From the NCBI RefSeq assembly GCF_014203665.1, contig NZ_JACHJN010000006.1, positions 372,001 through 436,000 on the forward strand: 64,000 bases of DNA. Direction: 5' to 3'. The stretch is from Saccharothrix tamanrassetensis. Its GTDB lineage: Bacteria > Actinomycetota > Actinomycetes > Mycobacteriales > Pseudonocardiaceae. Positions within the stretch are counted from its first letter, which is position 1; the number at the start of each line of letters is the position of its first letter. The position numbers and the translations under genes are program-made. The notes beneath the pieces are model-generated. The model saw only the letters and a list, made by a program, of their open reading frames with translations. It had not been told where the DNA came from and ran no database searches. This document shows positions 35,999 through 44,629 of the stretch, piece by piece.

Positions 35999-36609
35999 CC
36001 TTGAACCGGCTCGTGCTGTGGCGGCACGGTGAGACCGACTACAACGCGACCGGGCGCATGCAGGGCCACCTGGACTCGGCGCTGACCGAGACCGGGTGGA
36101 ACCAGGCGCGGTTCGCGGTGCCGGTGCTCGCCGGGTTCGCCCCCGAGCTGGTGGTGGCCTCCGACCTGCGGCGGGCCCGCGACACCGCGACCGTGTTCAC
36201 CTCCGTGACCGGCATCGGGCTGCGGATCGACGAACGGCTCCGGGAGACGAACCTCGGCAAGTGGCAGGGCCTGACCAGCGACGAGATCGAGATCGAGTGG
36301 CCGGGCATGCTCGACGCGTGGCGCGCGGACGGGACACTCGCACCGCCGGACGGCGAGATGCGGGTGGAGGTGGCCGAACGCGCGCTGGCCGTGGTCGAAG
36401 CGGTGGACGAGGAGTTCTCCGGGACCGTGCTGCTGTGCGCGCACGGCGGGCTGATCAGCGCGTTGACCGGACGGCTGCTCGACCTGCCGGTGGACCGGTG
36501 GGCGCTGCTGGGCGGCATCGGCAACTGCCACTGGACGGTGTTCACCCGGCGTCCTCACGGTGACGGGCGCTGGCGACTGTCGTCGTACAACGCCGGAACC
36601 ACCCGGTGA
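35995..36609 (+). CDS. gpgP: Histidine phosphatase family protein (GpgP-like)
   Basis: A 204-residue phosphoglycerate-mutase-like phosphatase. The catalytic RHGE is in VLWRHGETDYNATGRMQGH, and the second histidine is in TVLLCAHGGLISALTG. In mycobacteria the gene in this exact place is GpgP, which dephosphorylates glucosyl-3-phosphoglycerate in methylglucose lipopolysaccharide synthesis; the octT-like gene that follows strengthens the assignment, but the substrate is inferred from synteny. ATG overlaps the rsfS stop (ATGA) and its own stop overlaps the next start (GTGA). Confidence 0.8.
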   Translation: MTLNRLVLWRHGETDYNATGRMQGHLDSALTETGWNQARFAVPVLAGFAPELVVASDLRRARDTATVFTSVTGIGLRIDERLRETNLGKWQGLTSDEIEIEWPGMLDAWRADGTLAPPDGEMRVEVAERALAVVEAVDEEFSGTVLLCAHGGLISALTGRLLDLPVDRWALLGGIGNCHWTVFTRRPHGDGRWRLSSYNAGTTR

Positions 36610-37337
36610 GACTGCTCGTCCTGGGCGACTCGCTGACGTTCCACGGTCCGCAGGGACCACTGCCCGCCGATCACCCGCAGTTGTGGCCGAACGTGGCCGC
36701 CTCCGCGCTGGGCGGACATGCGGAGCTGGTGGCCGGGTTCGGGTGGACCGCTCGGGACGCCTGGTGGGCGCTGACGGGCGATCCGCGTGTGTGGTCCCTG
36801 CTGCCGCGCACGGACGTGCTCGTGCTGGCTGTGGGGCACATGGACACGCTGCCTTCGCCGCTGCCGACGTTCTTGCGCCAAGGCCTGCGCTACCTGCGTC
36901 CCGATGGGCTGCGCCGGCGTGCGCGGAGTACCTATCGGGCGCTTCAGCCTGCGCTGTCCCGCCTGCTCGGAGGCTTTCCGGTGGCGTTGCCGCCGCATCT
37001 GACGGTGCGGTACCTGGATTCGTGCGTCCGCTCGGTGCACGCGTTCGAGCCGGGTATTCAAGCGGTCGGGATGACGCCCTCGGTGCACCGTTCCCCTCTG
37101 TACGCGAACGTGCACACAGGGCGTCCTGCGGCCGAGCGCGCGCTGCGGGCGTGGGCTTCGAGGGTCGACGTTCCGCTGCTCGACGTCCCCGCCTTGGTAG
37201 GGGAACACCTGCGGGCGCGGCGGGGCAACCCGGACGGCATGCACTGGGGCTGGGAAGGGCACGCGCTGGTGGGCGCGGCCATGGCGGATCTCATCAGGTC
37301 CGTGGCGATCAGCCACTCGGGTGCGGGCGAGCCGTAG
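36606..37337 (+). CDS. octT: SGNH-hydrolase-fold acyltransferase (OctT-like)
   Basis: A 243-residue SGNH protein. Block I is LLVLGDSLTFHGPQGPLP (nucleophile Ser), block III is in AVGHMD, and the D-x-x-H pair is in NPDGMHWGWEGHALVGA. No signal peptide, so it is cytoplasmic. In M. tuberculosis the gene between gpgP and degV is octT, the diglucosylglycerate octanoyltransferase that acylates the reducing end of methylglucose lipopolysaccharide; this gene occupies the same place. GTG lies inside the gpgP-like stop. The activity is inferred from position and fold. Confidence 0.75.
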   Translation: MRLLVLGDSLTFHGPQGPLPADHPQLWPNVAASALGGHAELVAGFGWTARDAWWALTGDPRVWSLLPRTDVLVLAVGHMDTLPSPLPTFLRQGLRYLRPDGLRRRARSTYRALQPALSRLLGGFPVALPPHLTVRYLDSCVRSVHAFEPGIQAVGMTPSVHRSPLYANVHTGRPAAERALRAWASRVDVPLLDVPALVGEHLRARRGNPDGMHWGWEGHALVGAAMADLIRSVAISHSGAGEP

Positions 37338-37348
37338 TCTCGGCACTC

Positions 37349-38191
37349 GTGTCCACCACGATCGTCACCGACTCCACGGCGTACCTGCCGGAGGGGTTCG
37401 CCGAGCGGCACGGCATCCGGGTCGTCCCGCTGCACGTCGCGGTGGACGGCCGGAGCAGGCTCGACGGTATCGATTTCGGGCCGGTGGAACTCGCGGCGGC
37501 ACTGGGGGAGCACCGCCGGGTGACCACGTCCAGGCCCACGCCCGGCGAGTTGGCCGAGGTGTACCGGTCGGCGCTCGCGGAGGGCGCGGCCGGGATCGTG
37601 TCGGTGCACCTGTCCCGCGAGCTGTCCGGGACCTGGGAAGCGGCTCGGCTGGCGGCCGAGGAGGTCGATCCGAAGCGGATCCGGGTGGTGGACTCGCGGG
37701 CGACCGGGATGGGTCTGGGCTTCGCGGTGCTGGCGGCGTGCGTGGCCGGTGACAAAGGGCAGAGCGCCGAGGAGGCCGCGGCCCGTGCGGCCGAGCGGAC
37801 CCGGATGTTCTTCTGCGTCGAGACCTTGGACCACCTGCGGAGGGGAGGTCGGATCGGCGCGGCGGCGGCTTTGGTCGGGACGGCGTTGGCGGTCAAACCC
37901 CTGCTGCACGTGGACGACGGCCGGATCGTGCCGCTGGAGAAGGTCCGCACGATGGGCCGTGCGATCGGTCGCCTGGTCGACCTCGCGGCGTCCGCCGCAG
38001 GTTCCGGCCCGGTCAGTCTGGCTGTGCACCACCTGGCGGCTCCGGAACGCGCGGCGGAGCTGGCGACCCGCCTGGACGAGCGCGTTCCCGGCTCGACCGG
38101 ATGCCTGATCTCCGAGGTGGGAGCGGTGATCGGCGCGCACACCGGCCCCGGTGTGCTGGGTGTCGTGGTGCTTCCCGGCAGCTACGAGTAG
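37349..38191 (+). CDS. DegV family fatty-acid-binding protein
   Basis: 280 residues of the DegV/FakB fold. IVTDSTAYLPEGFAERHGI opens the N-terminal domain, TSRPTPGEL and SVHLSRELSGTWEAA contact the fatty-acid head group in family members, and FFCVETLDHLRRGGRIG plus LLHVDDGRIVPLEKVRT form the C-terminal domain. Such proteins present fatty acids to a FakA kinase; no fakA is in view, so the partner is uncertain. The start GTG has TAGTCT eight bases before it, whose TAG is also the stop of the octT-like gene. Confidence 0.9.
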   Translation: MSTTIVTDSTAYLPEGFAERHGIRVVPLHVAVDGRSRLDGIDFGPVELAAALGEHRRVTTSRPTPGELAEVYRSALAEGAAGIVSVHLSRELSGTWEAARLAAEEVDPKRIRVVDSRATGMGLGFAVLAACVAGDKGQSAEEAAARAAERTRMFFCVETLDHLRRGGRIGAAAALVGTALAVKPLLHVDDGRIVPLEKVRTMGRAIGRLVDLAASAAGSGPVSLAVHHLAAPERAAELATRLDERVPGSTGCLISEVGAVIGAHTGPGVLGVVVLPGSYE

Positions 38192-38196
38192 CCGAG

Positions 38197-38224
38197 TTAT
38201 CCACAGCCTCAAAACTTGTCCACA
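38197..38224 (+). promoter_or_regulatory. Two DnaA-box-like sequences before comEA
   Basis: TTATCCACA and TTGTCCACA lie in the same orientation, 19 bases apart start to start, six bases after the degV stop and about 55 bases before comEA. Both match DnaA-box consensus forms (the second is the actinobacterial favourite). DnaA-dependent control of the competence-type genes is possible. No AT-rich region or dnaA/dnaN is near, so this is not the chromosomal origin. Confidence 0.5.
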
Positions 38225-38276
38225 GATCCGAAATCGCCACTGCCCCCACTGTGCCATCCGGCCTAATGTCGATCAC

Positions 38277-39005
38277 ATGTTCGAGAACAACCCGGATTCC
38301 ACAGCAGCCCGACTCGACGCCCTGATCGCCAAGGCCCAAGGCAAACACCGGGCTGCGGACGCCCCGCTGGTCGTCTTCGCGTCCTCGTCCGGAGGCGCCG
38401 GTCCGCCCGGCCGGTTGCGCGCACTCCTGCACGGAATCCTCCGCCGCCGGCTACCCGACCCGGCGCTGCTCCGTCGTCCCGTGATCTACGCGGGCGTGCT
38501 GGCCGGCGTGGCACTGGCCGTCGCGCTCAGCCTGTGGTGGCGGCACCCTGAGCCTGAGGCGCCACCGGATCTGCCAATGGCAGCGGCGGAGGTGACCAAG
38601 CTCCCCGACCACGCGATCGTCAACGTCGTCGGAGAAGTTCCCAAGCCCGGTTTGGTGACGGTCACCAGTGGTGCCCGCGTCGCCGAGGCGGTGCAGGCGG
38701 CCGGCGGCCCCAACCCGGATGCCGATCTCCGCAGCCTCAACCTCGCCCGCAGGGTCACCGACGGCGAGCAGATCGCGGTCGGCATGCCGGCCCACGCCCC
38801 GGACTCCCGACCCGAACCCCTCAACCTCAATACCGCGACCAAGGAGCAACTGGACGAACTGCCCGGCGTAGGCCCCGTGACAGCACAGCGAATAGTCGAA
38901 CGCCGCCTGAAACGCGGCCCGTTCACCTCCGTCGACCAACTCGGCGAGATCGAAGGAATAGGAGACACCAAACTGGCCAAACTCGGCGACCTCGTCCGCC
39001 TCTGA
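38277..39005 (+). CDS. comEA: ComEA family helix-hairpin-helix DNA-binding protein
   Basis: 242 residues. A cytoplasmic N-terminal segment, one transmembrane helix (VIYAGVLAGVALAVALSLWW, about 65-85), an SLBB-like domain (VNVVGEVPKPGLVTVTSGAR, about 108-160), and a C-terminal double helix-hairpin-helix (LNLNTATKEQLDELPGVGPV, then GPFTSVDQLGEIEGIGDTKL) that binds DNA without sequence specificity. Together with comEC it forms the conserved DNA-uptake pair, whose role in actinomycetes is not proven since they are not classically competent. The ATG has no strong ribosome site. Confidence 0.92.
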   Translation: MFENNPDSTAARLDALIAKAQGKHRAADAPLVVFASSSGGAGPPGRLRALLHGILRRRLPDPALLRRPVIYAGVLAGVALAVALSLWWRHPEPEAPPDLPMAAAEVTKLPDHAIVNVVGEVPKPGLVTVTSGARVAEAVQAAGGPNPDADLRSLNLARRVTDGEQIAVGMPAHAPDSRPEPLNLNTATKEQLDELPGVGPVTAQRIVERRLKRGPFTSVDQLGEIEGIGDTKLAKLGDLVRL

Positions 39006-39141
39006 CACATCCGCTCAACCGCCTCGTACTACCCCAACCGCCACTGCTCCACCCAGCCGCCGCTGCTCGATTCCAACCGCCGCAACTCGACCCCCCGCCG
39101 CAGCTCGACCCGTCACCACAACGAACGACCAGGAGGAGCCC

Positions 39142-39243
39142 ATGACAGAGACAATGCCGCGCACCACTAGCCACGCCACTCGACGAACACATCACCACTC
39201 CAGGGGCGTCGATCACACTCCTGACCGGCGAACCGGGCCGTGA
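39142..39243 (+). CDS. Possible 33-codon ORF coupled to comEC
   Basis: ATG follows AGGAGGAG at good spacing, the best ribosome-binding site in this neighbourhood. The frame encodes 33 residues rich in Thr, His and Arg and ends in a TGA that overlaps the GTG start of comEC (GTGA). The peptide has no recognised family. It may be a leader that delivers ribosomes to comEC, which lacks its own ribosome site, or the debris of a decayed gene, since another frame (containing TTPGASITLLTGEPG) also looks protein-like. Confidence 0.4.
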   Translation: MTETMPRTTSHATRRTHHHSRGVDHTPDRRTGP

Positions 39244-41537
39244 GTCCCCGCGCCTACCTCGTACCGGCAGCTGTTGCGGTCTGGGCGACCGCACTGGTCG
39301 GCCTGCTGTGCTCCTGGTGGGCCGGGGCCGCCGTCGGGCTCGCCACAGGCGCGGTCGGTGGTGTGGTCCTTCGACGCTGGCGTCCGTCCGCTGTAGCGGT
39401 CGCCGTGGCAGGGCCGGTGGCTGCGTGCTGGATCGGCCTACAGCTCTACGAATCGGCCCATCACCCGCTTCGTGCGGAAGCCGAACACGGACGTCTGACG
39501 ACTCTGCACTTGGAGCTGTCCGATCGGCCGCATGGCCTGCGCGCCAACGGTTTCGGGTCGAGGGCGAGTGGTGTCGATCTGGTCCTGGCCCAAGCGACGC
39601 TCGACGGTGACGGCAATCGGGTCGTAGTGCTCGCTCCGGCGGCGAGTTGGCGCGAACTGCTGCCAGGGCAACGGGTTCTGGCTCGTGGCACGCTGGCACC
39701 GGCCAAGCCCGGCGAGCTGACCGTCGCTGTGCTCCGCGTCCGTGGACCGCCGAGGGAGGTCACGCCCGCACCGGTGTGGCAGCGGGCGGCCGAGTCGCTG
39801 CGGGCGGGGCTGCGCAACGCGAGTGGCACGCTCGATCCCGAACCGGCCGGGCTGCTTCCTGCGCTGGTGGTCGGCGACACGTCCGGCTTGTCGCCCAGGG
39901 TGGTGGACGAGTTCCGCACCGCCGGGCTGGCTCACGTGTTGGCGGTCAGCGGGGCCAACCTCGCGATCCTGTGCGGCGCGGTGCTGTTGGTACTGCGGCT
40001 GCTGCGGTTCGGGCCAAGGGGTCGTGCGGCGGGTGCGATGGCCGCATTGGTCGGATTCGTCGTGCTGGCCGGCCCGGAGCCGAGTGTGCTGCGGGCGGCG
40101 GTGATGGGAGCGGTGGCGCTGCTCGCCCTGGTGCTGGGACGAGAGCGGTCGGCGTTGCCCGCGCTCGCGGCCGGAGTGGTGGTGCTGGTGCTGTACGACC
40201 CGCAACTGGCGGTCGATCCTGGGTTCGGGTTGTCCGTTGTCGCCACGGCGGCGCTGGTGCTGCTCGCGCCGCGGTGGGCAGCCGGGATGCGTGATCGGGG
40301 TGTGCCGGTCGGGGTGGCCGAGGCGTTGGCGGTGCCCGCCGCCGCACACCTCGCCACGGCTCCGCTGGTCGCCGGGATCTCGGGTCAGGTGAGTCTGGTC
40401 GCGGTGCTGGCGAACCTGCTCGTCGCGCCGGTCGTGGCACCGGCCACGGTGCTCGGGGTGCTTGCCGCGGTCCTCGCCCCGATCCACCTGGGCACCGCTC
40501 GCCTCGTGATCGAGGTGGCTGGTCCGGCGGCGGAGTGGTTGATCACCGTTGGGCGGCACGCGGCGGCGGTGCCGGGCGCCGCTGTGTCCTGGCCCAAGGG
40601 CTGGTCGGGTGGGACGTTGCTGGTGGCAGTGGTGCTGCTGGCGTACGGCGTGTTCCGGCTGCGCCGGGTTCGGGTGCTGGTTGCGGCTGTCGTGGTCGGG
40701 GTCGTCGTGGTGTTGGCGCCGATCAAGGTGATCTCACCTCCGTGGCCGGTGGCGGGTTGGGCTGCCGTTGTGTGCGACGTCGGGCAAGGGGACGCGGTCG
40801 TTCTCGCCACGGCGGAGCGCGACCGGGCCGTGCTGGTCGACACCGGGCCGGATCCGGTGCCGGTGCTGGCCTGCCTGCGGCGGCTGGGAGTCCAGCGGGT
40901 GCCGCTGGTGGTGCTGAGCCACCTGCACGCCGACCACATCGGCGGGCTGGCGGCGGTGTTGGCGGAACGGAGTGTCGGCGCGGTGGCGGTGGGGCCGTCG
41001 CGGCGACCGGGCTGGGCGTGGGAGGAGGTGCGTGCGCAAGCGCGGGCCGTCGGGGTCGAGGTAGTCGAGCTGGGCGTCGGGCAGCGGTTGAGCTGGCCGG
41101 GACTGGAGCTGGACGTGCTGGGACCGCGTGCGGTCTCGCGAGGAGATGAGAACACGGCGGTCAACGACGCGTCGGTGGTGCTGCGGGCGTCGACCGCTGC
41201 CGGCCGGGTGTTGTTGACCGGCGATGTCGAGCTGGCCGGGCAGGCCGGGCTGCTCGGCGACCACGTCGACTTGCGGGCCGACGTGCTGAAAGTGCCGCAC
41301 CACGGGTCGCGGTCCTCGTCACCGGCGTTCCTCGCGGCGGTGCGGCCACGAGTTGCGCTGGTCAGCGTCGGAGCGGGTAACCGCTACGGCCACCCCAGCG
41401 AGGTGCTGGTCGACGCCTTGGCGGGTCAGGGCGCGCTGGTGCTGCGCACCGACCGGGACGGTGACACCGCCGTCCTGCCTGGCCCGGATGGGCCACGGGT
41501 CGTCCGCCGGGGCGATCCGTTGAAGAGCAGCCGTTGA
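39240..41537 (+). CDS. comEC: ComEC/Rec2 family DNA-uptake channel protein
   Basis: 765 residues. An N-terminal membrane region with an OB-like periplasmic segment (about 60-170) leads into the Competence domain with its channel helices (DEFRTAGLAHVLAVSGANLA is the family signature, about residue 225). A C-terminal metallo-beta-lactamase domain follows (VCDVGQGDAVVL, SHLHADHIGGL, VPHHGSRSSS), which in ComEC proteins degrades the non-transported strand. The domain order is complete. Translation is probably coupled to the short upstream ORF by GTGA overlap. comEA lies just upstream. Confidence 0.93.
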   Translation: MSPRAYLVPAAVAVWATALVGLLCSWWAGAAVGLATGAVGGVVLRRWRPSAVAVAVAGPVAACWIGLQLYESAHHPLRAEAEHGRLTTLHLELSDRPHGLRANGFGSRASGVDLVLAQATLDGDGNRVVVLAPAASWRELLPGQRVLARGTLAPAKPGELTVAVLRVRGPPREVTPAPVWQRAAESLRAGLRNASGTLDPEPAGLLPALVVGDTSGLSPRVVDEFRTAGLAHVLAVSGANLAILCGAVLLVLRLLRFGPRGRAAGAMAALVGFVVLAGPEPSVLRAAVMGAVALLALVLGRERSALPALAAGVVVLVLYDPQLAVDPGFGLSVVATAALVLLAPRWAAGMRDRGVPVGVAEALAVPAAAHLATAPLVAGISGQVSLVAVLANLLVAPVVAPATVLGVLAAVLAPIHLGTARLVIEVAGPAAEWLITVGRHAAAVPGAAVSWPKGWSGGTLLVAVVLLAYGVFRLRRVRVLVAAVVVGVVVVLAPIKVISPPWPVAGWAAVVCDVGQGDAVVLATAERDRAVLVDTGPDPVPVLACLRRLGVQRVPLVVLSHLHADHIGGLAAVLAERSVGAVAVGPSRRPGWAWEEVRAQARAVGVEVVELGVGQRLSWPGLELDVLGPRAVSRGDENTAVNDASVVLRASTAAGRVLLTGDVELAGQAGLLGDHVDLRADVLKVPHHGSRSSSPAFLAAVRPRVALVSVGAGNRYGHPSEVLVDALAGQGALVLRTDRDGDTAVLPGPDGPRVVRRGDPLKSSR

Positions 41538-41581
41538 TGAGCAGCGGTTGACGAACACACCGAAGAGAAAGGGAGAGAACC

Positions 41582-42034
41582 ATGAGCAAGGACGACACGT
41601 GGGTCCGGCTGCACACCGGTTGGGCGCCGCGCGAGATGGGTTGGGCGCTCTGGCAGCCCGGCTACGTCGCCGAGCCCTGGCCGCGCGTCGAGTTGCGGCC
41701 GGCGTTCACCTTCTACATCTGCCAGGACATCGCGGCGGGTGGGCGGGGGATCGTGGCGCGGGCGACGGTCACGAAACTCGTGCGCACCATGGAGGTGAAG
41801 TCGCCCGAAGAGGCCTATCAGCAGATCGCCGACACCCTGTTCGACGACGATCTGACCATTCCACCCGAGGGCTGGCGAGCCAACCCGTACAACGGGCACA
41901 AGTCCGCCTCGCCGTGGCCGCAACAGCTCACCGCGTGGCGGGCCGAGACCGAAGAGGTCGGCCCGTACGTGCTGCCCGAGCTGTCGTCGTTCCCGCGCAG
42001 CGGCTGGCTGCGCACGCCCAACATCGCCTTGTGA
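41582..42034 (+). CDS. Hypothetical protein (150 aa)
   Basis: Starts with ATG behind AAGGGAGAG. The 150 residues have no signal or transmembrane helix and are rich in Trp and Pro (LHTGWAPREMGWALWQPGY, IPPEGWRANPYNGHKSASPW). The middle (FTFYICQDIAAGGRGIVARA) is strand-like. I do not recognise the family. It follows comEC by 44 bases across a small imperfect direct repeat (GAGCAGCCGTTGAT / GAGCAGCGGTTGAC) and may be in the same transcript. An inverted repeat closes the unit. Confidence 0.65.
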   Translation: MSKDDTWVRLHTGWAPREMGWALWQPGYVAEPWPRVELRPAFTFYICQDIAAGGRGIVARATVTKLVRTMEVKSPEEAYQQIADTLFDDDLTIPPEGWRANPYNGHKSASPWPQQLTAWRAETEEVGPYVLPELSSFPRSGWLRTPNIAL

Positions 42035-42086
42035 TCACCAGTGATCGTCGTGATCACTGCTAAGTGTCGCGAATGCGGACGGCCGG

Positions 42087-42145
42087 GCGACCGGCTCACG
42101 CACCAGGGGCCTTCGAGAAGCGGTGATGGCGTGTGAGCCGGTCGC
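42087..42145. terminator. Long-loop inverted repeat between converging genes
   Basis: GCGACCGGCTCAC and GTGAGCCGGTCGC are perfect 13-base arms separated by 33 bases, just before the end of thrC on the minus strand. Likely a shared terminator, though the loop is long. Confidence 0.4.
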
Positions 42146-42163
42146 TTGCGCAGGCAAGCCCGG

Positions 42164-43426
42164 TCAGTCCTTGAGGGCGTTCAGCACGGCCTCGGCGGAC
42201 GGCGGGACGTTGGCGCGGGGGCCGACGCGGTCGCCGAGGGCGTCGAGGGTCTTGAGGCCGTCGCCGGTGATCAGCAGCACGGTCTCGGCGTCGGGGTCGA
42301 GCCGGCCGGTCTCGATGAGCTTCTTCGCCGTTGCCACGGTCACGCCACCGGCGGTCTCGGCGAAGACGCCCTCGGTGCGGGCGAGCAGGCGGATGCCTTC
42401 GACGACTTCCTCGTCGGTGACGTCCTCGATCGCACCGCCGGTGCGGCGGACGGCGTCGAGCACGTACGGGCCGTCGGCGGGGGCGCCGATCGCCAGCGAG
42501 CGGGCGATCGTGTCCGGGCGGACGGGGGAGACCACGTCCTGGCCCGCCTTGAACGCCGCCGACACCGGAGAGCAGCCGGTGGCCTGGGCGCCGAACACCT
42601 TGTAGGGGGTGGCGTCGACCAGGCCGAGTTGCCCGAACTCGCGGAAGGCCTTGTCGACCTTGGTCAGCTGCGAGCCGGACGCGATGGGCACCACGATCTG
42701 GTCGGGCAGTCGCCAGCCCAGCTGCTCGGCCACTTCGTAACCCAGGGTCTTGGAGCCCTCGGCGTAGTACGGACGGACGTTGACGTTGACGAACGCCCAG
42801 TCCTCGTGCTCGGCCGCCAGCTCCTGCGCGAGGCGGTTCACGTCGTCGTAGTTGCCGTCGACGGTGATCAGGTTGCCGCCGTAGACGGCGGTCATGAGGA
42901 TCTTGGCCTGTTCGAGGGAGGAGGGGACCAGTACGACCGACTGCCAACCCGCGCGAGCCGCGGCGGCTGCGACGGCGTTGGCCAGGTTGCCGGTGGAGGG
43001 GCACGCGAGGACCTTGAAGCCCAGCTCACGGGCAGCCGCGAGGGCGACGCCGACGACGCGGTCCTTGAACGAGTGGGTGGGGTTGCCGGTGTCGTCCTTC
43101 ACCCAGACCTTGCGCACGCCCAGCGCCTTGGCCAGGCGGTCGGCCTCGATGAGGCGGGTGTTGCCGGGGTTGGTGTTGGGGTGCGACTCGACGTCCGAGG
43201 GCACCGGGAGCAGGCCGCGGTAGCGCCAGATCGACCGGGGGCCCGCCTCGATGTCCTCGCGGCGGACGCGGCCGAAGTCGTAGGCGACTTCCAGCGGCCC
43301 GAAACACTCCAGACAGGCGTATTCCGGCGCGAGCGGGGTCTCGTGGCCGCATTCACGACACGACAGGGCGCGAGCCGGACCGAGGTCGAAGGAGGTGGTG
43401 GCCTGGGGCACACTGACAGCAGTCAT
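42164..43426 (-). CDS. thrC: Threonine synthase
   Basis: Converts O-phosphohomoserine to threonine. The PLP-dependent fold type II enzyme has 420 residues. An N-terminal zinc-ribbon-like start (LSCRECGHETPLAPEYACLECF) is typical of the long actinobacterial branch. The PLP lysine is in GNPTHSFKDRVVG, and the phosphate-binding loop is in CPSTGNLANAV. The start at MTAVSVPQATT follows GAGGAG by ten bases; an in-frame ATG 18 bases upstream is possible. It lies between comEC and holA, where many relatives have neither thrC nor the 150-residue gene. Confidence 0.94.
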   Translation of the reverse strand: MTAVSVPQATTSFDLGPARALSCRECGHETPLAPEYACLECFGPLEVAYDFGRVRREDIEAGPRSIWRYRGLLPVPSDVESHPNTNPGNTRLIEADRLAKALGVRKVWVKDDTGNPTHSFKDRVVGVALAAARELGFKVLACPSTGNLANAVAAAAARAGWQSVVLVPSSLEQAKILMTAVYGGNLITVDGNYDDVNRLAQELAAEHEDWAFVNVNVRPYYAEGSKTLGYEVAEQLGWRLPDQIVVPIASGSQLTKVDKAFREFGQLGLVDATPYKVFGAQATGCSPVSAAFKAGQDVVSPVRPDTIARSLAIGAPADGPYVLDAVRRTGGAIEDVTDEEVVEGIRLLARTEGVFAETAGGVTVATAKKLIETGRLDPDAETVLLITGDGLKTLDALGDRVGPRANVPPSAEAVLNALKD

Positions 43427-43648
43427 CGCGAGGTATCTCCTCATCTTTCCCGCGTCGCGGGTCGGAATTGGCACCGTGGTCGCCAGCGGATGCTGTGCGA
43501 CGGGTTGCCGGGGCTTCTTCGGGCCGATCCCTCTGCCCCTCTGGATGAGCGGTATTCAGTTGTGGCTTCAACTTACGGCACGATCCCGGTCGGCAGCCAG
43601 ATCCGTCCACCATCCGGACGCGGCCGGGCCCGTGGGAGGATCGGTGTC

Positions 43649-44629
43649 GTGAGTCCGTCCGCAGTCCCGCCAGACCCGGTGCAACTGGTGATCGGGGAAG
43701 AGGAGTTGCTGGTCGAGCGCGCTGTGCGCAGTGCGCTGGACGCCGCTCGCAAGGTCGACCCGCAGGCCGACCTGACGCGGGTCAAAGTGACCGACCTCAC
43801 CCCGCCTGAACTGGTCGAACTGGTGAGCCCGTCACTGTTCGCCGAGGGGCGGGTGATCGCCTTGGAGGCCGCGCAGGAGATCGGCAAGGAGATCGCCGAG
43901 GCCGTCGTCGCCTACGCCAAGGCACCTGCCGACGGGGTGGTCCTGGTCGTCGTGCACAGCGGCGGCGGGCGCAGCAAGGTGGCCAAGGAACTGCCGGGCG
44001 CGTTGCGCAAGGCGGGTGCGGCGGTGACCGAGTGCCCGAAGATCACGAAGGCGGCGGACCGTGAGGCGTTCGTGCGCAACGAGATCCGCTCGGCGGGTGG
44101 CAAGGCCGATCCGGAGGCCGTGGGTGCGCTGATCGAGGCGGTCGGGTCCGACCTGCGGGAGCTCGCGGCGGCATCGTCGCAGCTGGTCTCCGACACGGGC
44201 GGCAAGGTCGACGCCGACGCCGTCCACCGCTACCACCGTGGGCGCGCGGAGGTGACCGGGTTCGCGGTGGCCGAGAAGGCGGTGATGGGCGATCGGGCCG
44301 GTGCGTTGGAGGCGCTGCGTTGGGCGATCCAACTCGGTGTGCCGCACGTGCTGGTGGCGGATGCGCTGGCCGACGCGGTGCGCACCATCGCGAGGGTGTT
44401 GGCGGTGGGGCGGGGCGACCCGTTCAAGCTGGCCGGTGAACTCGGCATGCCGCCGTGGAAGGTGAAGAAGGCGCAGGGGCAGGCTCGCGGCTGGGAGGGT
44501 GACGGCCTGGCTGCCGCGATGTCCGTGGTCGCGGACCTGAACGCGGACGTCAAGGGGGTCGCGGCCGACTCCGGCTATGCGCTGGAGCGGGCGGTTTTGA
44601 AGATCGTCAATGCTTACGGTCGCCGCTGA
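43649..44629 (+). CDS. holA: DNA polymerase III subunit delta
   Basis: Opens the beta clamp within the clamp loader. 326 residues: an AAA+-like domain without a P-loop (VQLVIGEEELLVERAV at the start, SPSLFAEGRVIALEAA, then GVVLVVVHSGGG), a lid with EAVGSDLRELAAASSQLV, and the C-terminal helical collar (YHRGRAEVTGFAVAEKAVMG to VKKAQGQARGW). GTG follows GGAGGA by eight bases. It converges on rpsT, the holA-rpsT pair being conserved in actinobacteria. Confidence 0.95.
   Translation: MSPSAVPPDPVQLVIGEEELLVERAVRSALDAARKVDPQADLTRVKVTDLTPPELVELVSPSLFAEGRVIALEAAQEIGKEIAEAVVAYAKAPADGVVLVVVHSGGGRSKVAKELPGALRKAGAAVTECPKITKAADREAFVRNEIRSAGGKADPEAVGALIEAVGSDLRELAAASSQLVSDTGGKVDADAVHRYHRGRAEVTGFAVAEKAVMGDRAGALEALRWAIQLGVPHVLVADALADAVRTIARVLAVGRGDPFKLAGELGMPPWKVKKAQGQARGWEGDGLAAAMSVVADLNADVKGVAADSGYALERAVLKIVNAYGRR

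Noticed and set aside
38197-38224. Chromosomal replication origin
   Set aside because: Only two DnaA boxes, no AT-rich unwinding region, and no dnaA, dnaN or gidB in the window.
43395-43652. An 85-codon frame between thrC and holA
   Set aside because: It overlaps the thrC start, has no ribosome site and lacks coding character; the gap holds divergent promoters.
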